From the IMG/VR virus record IMGVR_UViG_3300025889_000138, positions 1-58,301 of that record: DNA of 58,301 bases, one strand, 5' to 3'. The translations under genes were made by a program, and so were the position numbers. The DNA comes from a virus. A model generated the notes under the pieces. It saw only the letters and a program-made list of their open reading frames with translations. It ran no database searches and was not told the DNA's origin. Each line of letters starts with the position of its first letter. The first letter of the stretch is position 1. Below are positions 51,010 through 58,301 of the stretch, one piece after another.

Positions 51010-51993
51010 ATGGCCCTCGTAGATCAAGAAAGTTTATTTACACCTTTCAAACCTAAAAAATACCAATCTGGAGATCCTTCAAAAGGATTAATCCAGGGTT
51101 ATCAATCAAGTACATTAACTGCTCCTCGTACTCCAAGTTCCTATGCTAACCCAGAAGCTAGAGGTGTAAATGAAGCAGCAGATGGAGGACTCCCAGCACC
51201 TGCTACTCCTTCATACTCTCCACCTTCAAATTTTGATCCAGATTATCAAGCTTTATTAAATTACGCTAACACTCAAGGTTATACACTCCCTACAGATGCT
51301 CAACAATTTGACCAAAATTATATGGTTCAGCAGTTAAAACAATTTGGTATCTGGAATAAATTAGATTTATTTTATGTATTTGCTACTGATGGAGATGAGG
51401 ATTTTGCTACATTAAACTGGAAAGCTCCATCAACCTTTAAATTAATTCCTACTAATAGCCCAACATTTACTTCCAATATTGGATTTACAGGCAATGGAAC
51501 AGACCAATATCTAGATTCAGAATGGGCAGCAACTTCAGGATCAAATTTCACAGCTAATAATGCTTCCCATGGTGTTTTCACAAATTCTCATCGAGGTGGA
51601 AATGCTACAGGTAATATAGGATATCATGGGCAAGGAGGAAGTGGTACTTATAATTTTATATCATATCAATTAAGTAATTTTACAAATTATAGCCAACTAA
51701 ACGGATTATCAGATTCAACTCAACAAAATAATTTTACCTCTTTTAGAGCTGTAACCTTTAACTCATCATTATTCAAAGTATGGCAAGGTTTTAAAGCATT
51801 TGTAACCTCCAAATCAGGTGGAAATATAAGTGATGATCCTATGAGAATTATGCAACGATCAGTTTCTGGTACTGAATATTATGCTCCTAGTAGTGTAGAA
51901 TTTAAAGCAGATTTTTGGGGTAGTTCTTTAAGTGACTATGAAATAACGAATATTATAACAACTGTAACTGGTTATATTGGTAAATTGTCTTAA
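51010..51993 (+). CDS. Late structural protein, possible adhesin
   Basis: 327 residues. The first 85 are Pro/Ser/Gly-rich (SSTLTAPRTPSSYANP) and probably disordered. Residues 100-327 form a Gly/Asn/Ser-rich beta domain resembling a concanavalin/LamG-type jelly roll (GNGTDQYLDSEW, FKVWQGFKAFVTSKSGG, FKADFWGSSLSDYEI). It stands alone between polymerase and clamp genes with its own late-type motif and terminator, so it looks like an inserted accessory virion gene. Receptor or sugar binding is a guess from fold style. Confidence 0.72.
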   Translation: MALVDQESLFTPFKPKKYQSGDPSKGLIQGYQSSTLTAPRTPSSYANPEARGVNEAADGGLPAPATPSYSPPSNFDPDYQALLNYANTQGYTLPTDAQQFDQNYMVQQLKQFGIWNKLDLFYVFATDGDEDFATLNWKAPSTFKLIPTNSPTFTSNIGFTGNGTDQYLDSEWAATSGSNFTANNASHGVFTNSHRGGNATGNIGYHGQGGSGTYNFISYQLSNFTNYSQLNGLSDSTQQNNFTSFRAVTFNSSLFKVWQGFKAFVTSKSGGNISDDPMRIMQRSVSGTEYYAPSSVEFKADFWGSSLSDYEITNIITTVTGYIGKLS

Positions 51994-52018
51994 AAATTAA
52001 TTTTTATATTTTTAAATT

Positions 52019-52043
52019 AAGCTTGGGAAACCAAGCTTTTTTT
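52019..52043 (+). terminator. Rho-independent terminator after the structural gene
   Basis: Stem AAGCTTGG/CCAAGCTT (52019-52026 with 52031-52038), GAAA tetraloop, T-run. Nearly the same core as the terminator at 48351. Confidence 0.9.
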
Positions 52044-52057
52044 ATTATGTTAATAAT

Positions 52058-52798
52058 GTGATAGAAAAATTAGACTTAGTATCAATCATCTCAAAATACT
52101 ACCTAAATGGTATGATTGAAGCCGTTAAATGGGAAATTAAAAATAACAAATTAACTATTAAGTTTACTGCTCCTGATAAAACAATGATTGGAGTTGTAAC
52201 TTGTGATGATTTTAATTTAGAAGATTCAGACATTGGTATTAGTAATACTACTCAATTAAATAAGTTACTTGCTATTACAAATGGTTATTTAACTTTAGAG
52301 TATCAAAAACAACATAAACTAATTACTAAACTTATTATAGCAGACAATCAATTTACTCTAAATTATGCTTTAGCTGATACTATGATTATTCCTAAAGCAG
52401 GAGAATATGTTGGTGATGGTAAATACAATATTGAAGCTTTGTTAGATAACGAAAGTATAAGCGCTATAGTACGAGCAAAATCAGCACTCGCAGATACTGA
52501 TACAGTTGTATTTAAGCCGTTTACTAACGATGATGGTGATTTACAGTTAGAAATGGAATTTGGAGGTAATATTGAATACTCAAATAAAGTATCATTTTAC
52601 ATACCAGACATTACAACTAATAATTTACCTGTTGATTTTAAAGTCAATTATAATTCTAATTTAATTAAAGAAATTATGTATTGTAATAAAGATGTTCCAA
52701 CAGGAACTATGGAAATCAATTTAGATGGAATTATGAAACTTTCATTTGATAATGATAAAGTTAAAAGTGAGTATTATATTGTTGCAAAGGAAATCTAA
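52058..52798 (+). CDS. gp45: Sliding clamp, DNA polymerase processivity factor (T4 gp45-like)
   Basis: 246 residues beginning with GTG at 52058. The nearby ATG triplets at 52047 and 52056 run into stop codons at once. KYYLNGMIEAVKWEIKNNKLTIKFTAPDKTMIG and the C-terminal VKSEYYIVAKEI match gp45 clamps of T4-like viruses, which form a trimeric ring. It tethers polymerase to DNA and in T4 also activates late transcription together with gp33 and gp55. That second role may matter for the late-type promoters here. Confidence 0.88.
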   Translation: MIEKLDLVSIISKYYLNGMIEAVKWEIKNNKLTIKFTAPDKTMIGVVTCDDFNLEDSDIGISNTTQLNKLLAITNGYLTLEYQKQHKLITKLIIADNQFTLNYALADTMIIPKAGEYVGDGKYNIEALLDNESISAIVRAKSALADTDTVVFKPFTNDDGDLQLEMEFGGNIEYSNKVSFYIPDITTNNLPVDFKVNYNSNLIKEIMYCNKDVPTGTMEINLDGIMKLSFDNDKVKSEYYIVAKEI

Positions 52799-52803
52799 TT
52801 ATG

Positions 52804-52812
52804 TATATTTAT
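52804..52812 (+). promoter_or_regulatory. Late-type promoter motif TATATTTAT (hsp20)
   Basis: The extended form is TATATTTATAACAA. The ATG at 52864 is 51 nt downstream, the longest leader among the late-type sites. Confidence 0.5.
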
Positions 52813-52818
52813 AACAAA

Positions 52819-53320
52819 GTGAAACCTTAGGGAACACTAAAATCATCTTAGGAGATTAAAATTATGACACATTTAAAAATTTTTGAAAATTCAATTACAC
52901 CGTTTGACATCCTATTTAAGGATTTCTTCAAATCAGAATTAAACTTCCAACCAGCCATTGAGGCTAAATTTCCCCATCCGGTAGACATTTATGAAAACAA
53001 GAATGGACTTCATTTTGAAGTTGCTTGTACTGGTCTAACTAAAGAAGATATTGACCTAAGTTTAGAAGGTGATGTCTTAAAAATTGCTTACGACAAAAAA
53101 GAAGAAGATAAATGTTGTGATGTTAATGATTGCAACTATATCAAAAAAGGTATTGCTCGTAGGTCCTTTAATTTAGGTTATAAAATCGTAAACAAGTTTG
53201 ATTTGTCAAAAGCTGAGGCTGAGATGAATAATGGCTTATTAAAAATTTCTATTCCATTTGCTGAAGAAGCAAAACCAAAAACATTAAAAATTAAGTAAAA
53301 CCGTTCTCCTAAGGTTTCAC
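52819..53320. repeat. 13-bp inverted repeat flanking hsp20
   Basis: GTGAAACCTTAGG at 52819-52831 and its exact reverse complement CCTAAGGTTTCAC at 53308-53320 bracket the hsp20 gene. Allowing one extra base the match extends to about 17 nt. Both arms lie in untranslated sequence. Confidence 0.85.
52864..53298 (+). CDS. Small heat-shock protein (Hsp20 family)
   Basis: 144 residues. PVDIYENKNGLHFEVACTGLTKEDIDLSLEGDVLKI is the alpha-crystallin domain, ending with LLKISIPF and a C-terminal LKI that can act as the I-x-I docking motif. It holds unfolding proteins in an ATP-independent way. T4-like phages often carry one. A weak Shine-Dalgarno-like TTAGGAGA lies 8 nt before the ATG. Two Cys and a CNY insert (CCDVNDCNY) in the loop are unusual. 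Confidence 0.9.
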   Translation: MTHLKIFENSITPFDILFKDFFKSELNFQPAIEAKFPHPVDIYENKNGLHFEVACTGLTKEDIDLSLEGDVLKIAYDKKEEDKCCDVNDCNYIKKGIARRSFNLGYKIVNKFDLSKAEAEMNNGLLKISIPFAEEAKPKTLKIK

Positions 53321-53326
53321 TAAGTT

Positions 53327-53524
53327 ATGAAAATGCATTTAATCAAAACTAATAATGATATTCTTTATCAGGTAATTCATCAAGAACCTGAAACAAAACA
53401 AATTGACACTGAAAAGATGAGAATTAAACATCATTGTACAGATGTATTTAGAAAAGATGGAATGTATTGGTTTGTTAGATTAATAGAAGAAGCTCAAATA
53501 ATTGAGGAAAGTTTGGACAATTAA
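53327..53524 (+). CDS. Small hypothetical protein
   Basis: 65 residues, charged, no domain recognised. Starts in an AAGTTATG context just after the right arm of the inverted repeat. Its last codons carry the TTTGG of the next promoter. Confidence 0.6.
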   Translation: MKMHLIKTNNDILYQVIHQEPETKQIDTEKMRIKHHCTDVFRKDGMYWFVRLIEEAQIIEESLDN

Positions 53525-53541
53525 AAAAATTATGTTAAATT
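53512..53541 (+). promoter_or_regulatory. Host-type promoter for the groES-groEL operon
   Basis: TTTGG at 53512-53516, 18 nt, TTAAATT at 53535-53541, only 6 nt before the ATG at 53548, so the mRNA would be nearly leaderless. Confidence 0.75.
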
Positions 53542-53547
53542 ATAGTT

Positions 53548-53841
53548 ATGGCTAAAGAAAAAGAATACACACGTACTATCACTGACCCTGAAATGGAACC
53601 TTATTTCCTTTCAGTTGATGACAACAATGTTACTGTTAATGTTAAAGTTACGCCTGATGCTCGTTACACTGACTCTACTACAGAGTATGTAAAAACTATA
53701 GGTCATTATAGTAGAGTAAGTACAGCTTTAAAAACAGTTATTAATGAAAAAGTAAATAGTCAATCATATGAGTCTTTAAGAGACTATATGGATGAGTATA
53801 ATACTGTTACTGAAAAACTAAATAAAATATTAAATTTTTAA
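53548..53841 (+). CDS. Hypothetical protein upstream of groES
   Basis: 97 residues, charged, with a beta-rich N-terminal half and helical C-terminal half (YESLRDYMDEYNTVTEKLNKIL). No family recognised. First gene of the chaperonin operon, 3 nt before groES. Confidence 0.62.
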   Translation: MAKEKEYTRTITDPEMEPYFLSVDDNNVTVNVKVTPDARYTDSTTEYVKTIGHYSRVSTALKTVINEKVNSQSYESLRDYMDEYNTVTEKLNKILNF

Positions 53842-53844
53842 AAT

Positions 53845-54132
53845 ATGTTAGAAGCAATTTATAATGCAGTTATTGTAAAACCTGTTGAGGAAGAAGAAAC
53901 CTCATATGGTGGAATTATTGTCCCTGACCTAGGGAATGAAAAAAATAAATTAGCAGAAGTAGTAGCAGTTGGACCTGGTTACTATTCAGCTAATGGTACT
54001 TTAGTTGAAACTGTACTTAAAGTAGGAGATACAGTAGTATTACCTACTATGGGTTTTAGTAAAATGGAGTATGAAGGTGAAGAGTATTGGTTGGGTCCTG
54101 AAAATCAAGTTTTAGCAAAAATAAATAAGTAA
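53845..54132 (+). CDS. groES: GroES-like co-chaperonin
   Basis: 95 residues, the standard GroES length. NAVIVKPVEEEETSYGGIIVPD includes the mobile loop whose IIV binds GroEL, followed by the KLAEVVAVGPG strand and a KVGDTVVLPTMGFSKMEYEGEEYWLG core. T4's gp31 replaces GroES functionally but is far more divergent. This one looks cellular. The groEL start is 1 nt downstream. Confidence 0.93.
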   Translation: MLEAIYNAVIVKPVEEEETSYGGIIVPDLGNEKNKLAEVVAVGPGYYSANGTLVETVLKVGDTVVLPTMGFSKMEYEGEEYWLGPENQVLAKINK

Positions 54133-54133
54133 T

Positions 54134-55747
54134 ATGAGTAAAATTATAGAATTTGGTCCCGATGCAAGGGAAAAAATGATTAATGGTATTGATAAACTAG
54201 CTAATGCTGTAACATCAACACTTGGTCCTAATGGACGAAATGTAGTTATTGCAAACGGAGGTATTCCACAATCAACTAAAGATGGTGTAACAGTAGCTAA
54301 ATCAATTACCTTAGAAGATCCAATTGAAGAATTGGGTGTACAATTAGTTAAACAAGCAGCTATTAAGACTGCTGATAATGCTGGTGATGGTACTACAACT
54401 TCAACTTTGTTGGCTCGTGAAATGGCTAAACAAGGTCTTAAGTATCTTAACCATGGAGAAAATGCTGTTGAAATTAAACGTAGTATTGATAAAGCAGTAA
54501 AAGAAGTAGTTGAACATCTACGTCATGAAATTAAAGAAGATATTTCAGATGAGGAACAACTTAAACAAATTGCAACAATTTCAGCTAATAATGATTCTGA
54601 AGTAGGAGAATTAATTGCTACAGCAATGCAAAAAGTAGGTCGTGAGGGAGTTGTATTCATTGAAGAGTCTAAAAATGGTGAAACATATCTTGAAACAGTA
54701 GAAGGTATGCAGTTTGACAGAGGTTATAAATCACCTTATTTTGTGACTGATAATAACTCAATGAGTACTACTTTAAATGATGCTTTGATTTTGATTGCCG
54801 ATAAGCGTTTTACTCAAGTAAAAGAGTTGTTGCCTATTTTAGAAGCTGTATCTAACCAAAATAAACCTTTAGTATTGATTGCTGAAGATATTGATGGTGA
54901 AGCATTAGCTACTTTAATTGTAAACAAAGCAAGAGGTATTTTAAAAGTTGTAGCAGTTAAAGCCCCTGACTTTGGTGACCGTCGTAAATTGATTCTTGAA
55001 GACATTGCTACCATGACAGGTGGCCAAGTATTCAGTACTGAAAAAGGTATGAAATTAGATAAATTTAGTTGGGATTGGTTTGGTCAAGCTCGAGTAGTTA
55101 CTGTAGGTAAAGATGAAACTACTATTGTAGATGGTAAAGGTGATGCTGATAAAATTGCTGAACGTATTGAAGAACTTCAAACACAAATTGATAAATCTGT
55201 TTCTCCATATGAAAAAGAAAAATTACAAGAACGTTTAGCTAAGTTTATTGGTGGTGTTGCTGTTGTTCATGTAGGTGGATTTACAGAAGCTGAAATGAAA
55301 GAAAAGAAAGACCGAGTAGATGATGCTTTACAAGCTACTAAAGCCGCTCTTGAAGAAGGTATTGTACCTGGTGGTGGAATGGCTTTGCTACACTCTCGAA
55401 ATGGTATTAGTGATTTTAATACTATTGGTGGTCGAATTGTTTATAATGCCTGTGCTGAACCATTTAAGAAAATTTTAGCCAATGCTGGTTATGAACAAGA
55501 AGATATATATAATGCCTTATCAGGAGCAACAGGAGGTGATTATTGGTATGGATTTAATTTGAATGATGAAGATTTCTGTGATATGAGAGAAATTGGAGTA
55601 ATTGATCCAGCTAAAGTAACTCGTACAGCTCTTGAGAACGCAGCTTCAGTAGCTGGTACTATCTTATTGACAGAAGCAGTTGTTGTTGACAAACCTGAGG
55701 ATAAAAAAGATGATGCTGGGTTTGGAGACATGATGGGAATGATGTAA
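54134..55747 (+). CDS. groEL: GroEL chaperonin
   Basis: 537 residues, close to the bacterial 548. ATPase residues are present: the Asp of [11 protein letters not shown], the [13 protein letters not shown] loop and the Asp of [20 protein letters not shown]. The apical domain and the C-terminal GFGDMMGMM tail are intact. With the phage GroES it should form a complete folding chamber. It is more than the GroES-only strategy of T4 and suggests that a capsid, fibre or modifying enzyme needs a dedicated or larger-capacity chaperonin. Confidence 0.95.
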   Translation: MSKIIEFGPDAREKMINGIDKLANAVTSTLGPNGRNVVIANGGIPQSTKDGVTVAKSITLEDPIEELGVQLVKQAAIKTADNAGDGTTTSTLLAREMAKQGLKYLNHGENAVEIKRSIDKAVKEVVEHLRHEIKEDISDEEQLKQIATISANNDSEVGELIATAMQKVGREGVVFIEESKNGETYLETVEGMQFDRGYKSPYFVTDNNSMSTTLNDALILIADKRFTQVKELLPILEAVSNQNKPLVLIAEDIDGEALATLIVNKARGILKVVAVKAPDFGDRRKLILEDIATMTGGQVFSTEKGMKLDKFSWDWFGQARVVTVGKDETTIVDGKGDADKIAERIEELQTQIDKSVSPYEKEKLQERLAKFIGGVAVVHVGGFTEAEMKEKKDRVDDALQATKAALEEGIVPGGGMALLHSRNGISDFNTIGGRIVYNACAEPFKKILANAGYEQEDIYNALSGATGGDYWYGFNLNDEDFCDMREIGVIDPAKVTRTALENAASVAGTILLTEAVVVDKPEDKKDDAGFGDMMGMM

Positions 55748-55753
55748 TAAAGT

Positions 55754-55954
55754 ATGCAAGACGCAGTATCACTCATAGGAAAAAAATTAACAATAGGAGA
55801 AGAACTTTTTGAAATAAAAGGAGTACATTTTGTACCACAAGCTACTCACCCTAAACATAATATCTACTTTAGTCTTAAAACAACAGATAAAGGTATTATA
55901 AATTATTCTTATGATGTGATACTGCCTTACTTTAAAACACAAATTAAGTTATGA
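55754..55954 (+). CDS. Small hypothetical protein
   Basis: 66 residues, beta-rich (KLTIGEELFEIKGVHFVP), no domain recognised. It overlaps the next gene's ATG by 4 nt, in the chaperonin-to-clamp-loader operon. Confidence 0.6.
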   Translation: MQDAVSLIGKKLTIGEELFEIKGVHFVPQATHPKHNIYFSLKTTDKGIINYSYDVILPYFKTQIKL

Positions 55955-56214
55955 AAAAAGAAGTTATAGAAAACCTAATAGAGATTGCAGACCGAATGCC
56001 ACCAGGTGATAGATGGAAAGTAAAGGGGGTTGAAGCAATTCAACCCACCTTAACTGACGCTTTAGAAGCGTTTTATCAAGTGGCGAATAATAAACCTATT
56101 GCTTTTCGTTTAGATTTGGCTCAAGGAAAACTTTATGCTATCTTTACAGATGAAGTAGAAATTAAAGAACCTGAACCTAAAAAATATTCAATATATGGTG
56201 ACTACCAGCTCTAA
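55951..56214 (+). CDS. Small hypothetical protein
   Basis: 87 residues, mixed alpha/beta, no domain recognised (ALEAFYQVANNKPIAFRLDL). Starts in an AAGTTATG context and overlaps the clamp-loader gene by 20 nt, suggesting coupling. Confidence 0.62.
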   Translation: MKKEVIENLIEIADRMPPGDRWKVKGVEAIQPTLTDALEAFYQVANNKPIAFRLDLAQGKLYAIFTDEVEIKEPEPKKYSIYGDYQL

Positions 56215-57136
56215 ACAACATACCCTATGGGTTGAAAAGTATCGTTCTCAAGATCTTTCTACATATGTAGGAAACGAACAAATTAAAGGTACTATTTCTA
56301 AGTATCTAGAACAAAATGATATTCAAAATTTTATTTTCTACGGCACAGCCGGTACTGGTAAAACTACTCTTGCTAAACTTATTGTTAACAATCTTAATTG
56401 CGATTATCTCTATATTAATGCTTCCGATGAACGTGGTATTGATACTATTAGGGATAAGGTCCAGGGTTTCTCGTCTGTGGCGTCTTTTAAGCCGCTCAAA
56501 GTTGTCATCTTGGATGAGGCTGATTTCCTTACTATACAGGCTCAGGCGTCGTTAAGAAACATTATTGAGACATTTTCAAGAACAACTCGATTTATTTTAA
56601 CTTGTAATTATATTGAGCGTATTATTGATCCGCTCCAGTCTCGTTGTCAAGTTTTAAAAATTGTTCCTCCATCTAAATCAGAAGTAGCTTCACATGTTAG
56701 TGATATTCTTAAACAAGAAGAAGTTGAAATTGGTTTAGATGATTTAAAACTAGTAGTTAATCAATTTTATCCTGACATTCGTAAAATGTTAAATACATTA
56801 CAAATGAGTGTTAATAATGGTGAAATATCCATTGATAAAGACATATTAGTGTCTAGTAACTACAAAAATAAAGTCCTCATGGAATTATGTAAACCAAGTT
56901 CTAAGTCGTTTAATAACATTAGACAAATTATAGCTGACTCTGGAGTTAATGATTATGAGGACTTATTTAGATTTTTATTTGATAATATAGATAAATATGC
57001 TTCTACTAATGCTGGTGAAGTAATTATTTATATTGAAGAGTATCAATATCATTCTAATTTTAGAATTGATAAAGAGATAAATGTAATGGCTTTAATTTCT
57101 CGAATATTAGCTGTTATTGAAAAAAGAGTATTATGA
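56195..57136 (+). CDS. gp44: Clamp loader ATPase subunit (T4 gp44-like)
   Basis: 313 residues. LWVEKYRSQDLSTYVGNEQIK, Walker A GTAGTGKTT, Walker B VVILDEADFLT, and sensor 1 FILTCNYIERIIDPLQSRC with the SRC arginine finger are classic AAA+ clamp-loader signatures. It loads the gp45-type ring with the small subunit at 57552. T4 gp44 is 319 residues. Confidence 0.95.
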   Translation: MVTTSSKQHTLWVEKYRSQDLSTYVGNEQIKGTISKYLEQNDIQNFIFYGTAGTGKTTLAKLIVNNLNCDYLYINASDERGIDTIRDKVQGFSSVASFKPLKVVILDEADFLTIQAQASLRNIIETFSRTTRFILTCNYIERIIDPLQSRCQVLKIVPPSKSEVASHVSDILKQEEVEIGLDDLKLVVNQFYPDIRKMLNTLQMSVNNGEISIDKDILVSSNYKNKVLMELCKPSSKSFNNIRQIIADSGVNDYEDLFRFLFDNIDKYASTNAGEVIIYIEEYQYHSNFRIDKEINVMALISRILAVIEKRVL

Positions 57137-57348
57137 GACAATTCCTAAAGTTCCTATTAATTTGGATTAGTCAAAACTTAGCAATACCTTTCTGGATGGT
57201 AGGTCATGTTCATTTAATGACAACAATTTATCAAGATATACATGAAATTATTATGAGTATGGGTATGAACATTATAGTATTAATAGGATTTATTTTAGAT
57301 TATAAACAACAAAAACAAAATGAAAAATCAACAACAAATGAACATTAA
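57133..57348 (+). CDS. Small membrane protein
   Basis: 71 residues with two hydrophobic segments (LLIWISQNLAIPFWMV and GMNIIVLIGFILDY) and a basic C-terminus, joined to gp44 by an ATGA overlap. Function unknown; a membrane tether for the replisome is only a thought. Confidence 0.62.
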   Translation: MRQFLKFLLIWISQNLAIPFWMVGHVHLMTTIYQDIHEIIMSMGMNIIVLIGFILDYKQQKQNEKSTTNEH

Positions 57349-57565
57349 CATTGATTTGTCTAAGACAACATCAGTAGAAACTTCAACTGGTAAAAAAGTA
57401 TGGAGTCAAGGAATTATTATTCGTAAAGTATCTAAATTTATAGTAGGAGCTGAAGAAGATGCTTTAGTACCTATCCCAGTATTTTATGATGCTGAAACAG
57501 GAGAAATTTTGACTGAAACTTTACCTAAAGAATTAAGGGAAGAATATTCAAATGACAATCTTTGA
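57320..57565 (+). CDS. Small hypothetical protein
   Basis: 81 residues from 57320, or 75 from the ATG at 57338, which reduces overlap with the previous gene to 11 nt. No domain recognised (GIIIRKVSKFIVG, PIPVFYDAETGEI). It lies between the two clamp-loader genes. Confidence 0.6.
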   Translation: MKNQQQMNINIDLSKTTSVETSTGKKVWSQGIIIRKVSKFIVGAEEDALVPIPVFYDAETGEILTETLPKELREEYSNDNL

Positions 57566-57971
57566 TTGGTTAAAACAAATCACAACAGATAAAAAACCTT
57601 GGTCATCTTTTACAGAAGGCCAGCGAGAATCATTTAATTCTTACATGGTTCATAGATTTGTAAGTATGTATGAAGGATACACTGAGGTTGCAAATTACGG
57701 CCAAAGAATCCCTTATCCTGAAAAAGAAAAAACTTATAAATATTACTGTACTATGTTACCTAAAAAGAATGTGTTCCTAAAATATATTAAATCATCTAAG
57801 AAGAGACCTAATATTGATTTATTAAAATACATAGCTGATTATTATGTTGTTTCACTTGGAGAAGCTGAAGATTATATTTATCTTCTAAAACGAGAAGGGA
57901 TAGAACATGTTCTTGAAAAATCAGGAGTTAATGAAAAAGAAATTAAAAAGTTATTAAAAGAAATAAAATGA
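57552..57971 (+). CDS. gp62: Clamp loader small subunit (T4 gp62-like)
   Basis: 139 residues. IFDWLKQITTDKKPWSSFTEGQRESFNSYMVHRFVSM, YKYYCTMLPKKNVFLKYIK and a C-terminal helical EKSGVNEKEIKKLLKEIK tail follow the pattern of gp62 in T4-like phages. It completes the loader with gp44. It overlaps the preceding gene by 14 nt. Confidence 0.8.
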   Translation: MTIFDWLKQITTDKKPWSSFTEGQRESFNSYMVHRFVSMYEGYTEVANYGQRIPYPEKEKTYKYYCTMLPKKNVFLKYIKSSKKRPNIDLLKYIADYYVVSLGEAEDYIYLLKREGIEHVLEKSGVNEKEIKKLLKEIK

Positions 57972-58171
57972 GAGGAAAAATTATTGACGCTGTAAAATCA
58001 CATGCTCAAGGTCATGTTGACAAACATTTAGCCAATATTGAAGTCTATCTTTCTAACCCAGTTGGGGTAGGAGAACATCCAGACATTATTGAAGCTATTG
58101 AAATGGAATTAGAACAAGTAGCTAAATATCAAGATCAATTAGATATTATTAATAAGTATTTTCCAAGATAA
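57968..58171 (+). CDS. Conserved phage protein of unknown function
   Basis: 67 residues. HAQGHVDKHLANIEVYLSNP followed by VGVGEHPDIIEAIEMELEQV is a pattern I recognise as widespread in T4-like marine phages without known function. Helical, overlapping gp62 by 4 nt. Confidence 0.7.
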   Translation: MRGKIIDAVKSHAQGHVDKHLANIEVYLSNPVGVGEHPDIIEAIEMELEQVAKYQDQLDIINKYFPR

Positions 58172-58174
58172 GTT

Positions 58175-58301
58175 ATGACAAAAAATAGTGATATTTATGG
58201 AGTCACACATAGTGATTCATTAATTGAAGCTTTAGAGAAATCTAAACGACAATATGAAGAAGCAACTTTTACTCCTGACTCTATTGTCCAGTCTGTTATG
58301 A
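58175..58301 (+). CDS. Hypothetical protein (3' truncated by window end)
   Basis: 42 codons from an ATG in an ATAAGTTATG context and open to the window end. Helical, charged (DSLIEALEKSKRQYEEATF). No domain visible in the fragment. Confidence 0.5.
   Translation, partial: MTKNSDIYGVTHSDSLIEALEKSKRQYEEATFTPDSIVQSVM

Overview
The window is one strand-uniform block of a tailed-phage genome. Every gene I can support reads left to right, and genes abut or overlap by a few bases (ATGA/TAATG junctions). The DNA is AT-rich. It encodes a contractile tail (sheath, tube, tape measure, hub with lysozyme) and a T4-type replisome: gp32-like SSB, UvsX, gp41-type helicase, family B polymerase, gp45 clamp, gp44/gp62 loader and RNase H/FEN. 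This points to a T4-related myovirus. The host is probably a member of the Bacteroidota. Shine-Dalgarno sequences are essentially absent, signal peptides have the S-x-A-Q style, and nine promoters match the Bacteroidota layout of TTTG followed about 20 nt later by TA-n-n-TT. The taxonomic call is inference.

Layout. (1) 1-5912: two giant collagen-like fibre genes (proline-free TSG/SSG repeats, then GPT/GTQ repeats ending in an S74 self-cleaving chaperone) and small fibre-associated genes. (2) 5915-15280: an operon behind a host-type promoter. It encodes a prolyl-4-hydroxylase-like dioxygenase, a GH130-like propeller, three FkbM-type methyltransferases, a radical SAM/SPASM protein, two paralogous GT-A enzymes and a 759-residue GT4 plus TibC/Aah-type protein O-heptosyltransferase fusion. 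I read this as a fibre-decoration module. (3) 15297-29804: late tail genes, most preceded by the motif AATATTTAT. (4) 29805-40114: DNA metabolism, namely a reduced family A polymerase, SSB, UvsX, RNase H, helicase, a B12-dependent ribonucleotide reductase, an EF-hand membrane protein and a RadA-like ATPase. (5) 40185-47690: a 7-deazaguanine DNA-modification cluster (DpdA-like transglycosylase, QueC, QueD, QueE, FolE) mixed with thioredoxins, HPRT, a dCTP deaminase/dUTPase-fold enzyme and small proteins. (6) 47721-52798: a secreted protein with its own operator-like repeats, DNA polymerase B, an isolated late structural gene and the sliding clamp. (7) 52804-58301: Hsp20, GroES, GroEL and the clamp loader, ending in a truncated ORF.

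Two promoter classes are visible. Host-type promoters have TTTGG (one TTTGT), exactly 18 nt, then TTATATT or TTAAATT (one CTATATT). Late-type promoters have the core ATATTTAT, often exactly 5 nt before the ATG, which would make the late mRNAs leaderless. The fibre-modifying enzymes lie behind the host-type class while their presumed fibre substrates are late or lie in the late block, so the enzymes would be in place before the fibres are made. GroEL/ES and Hsp20 would assist folding. The deazaguanine pathway would make phage DNA resistant to restriction.

No tRNA, CRISPR array, insertion sequence, integrase or homing endonuclease was seen. No gap longer than 300 bases lacks a gene; the longest are 47691-47861 and 40115-40247.
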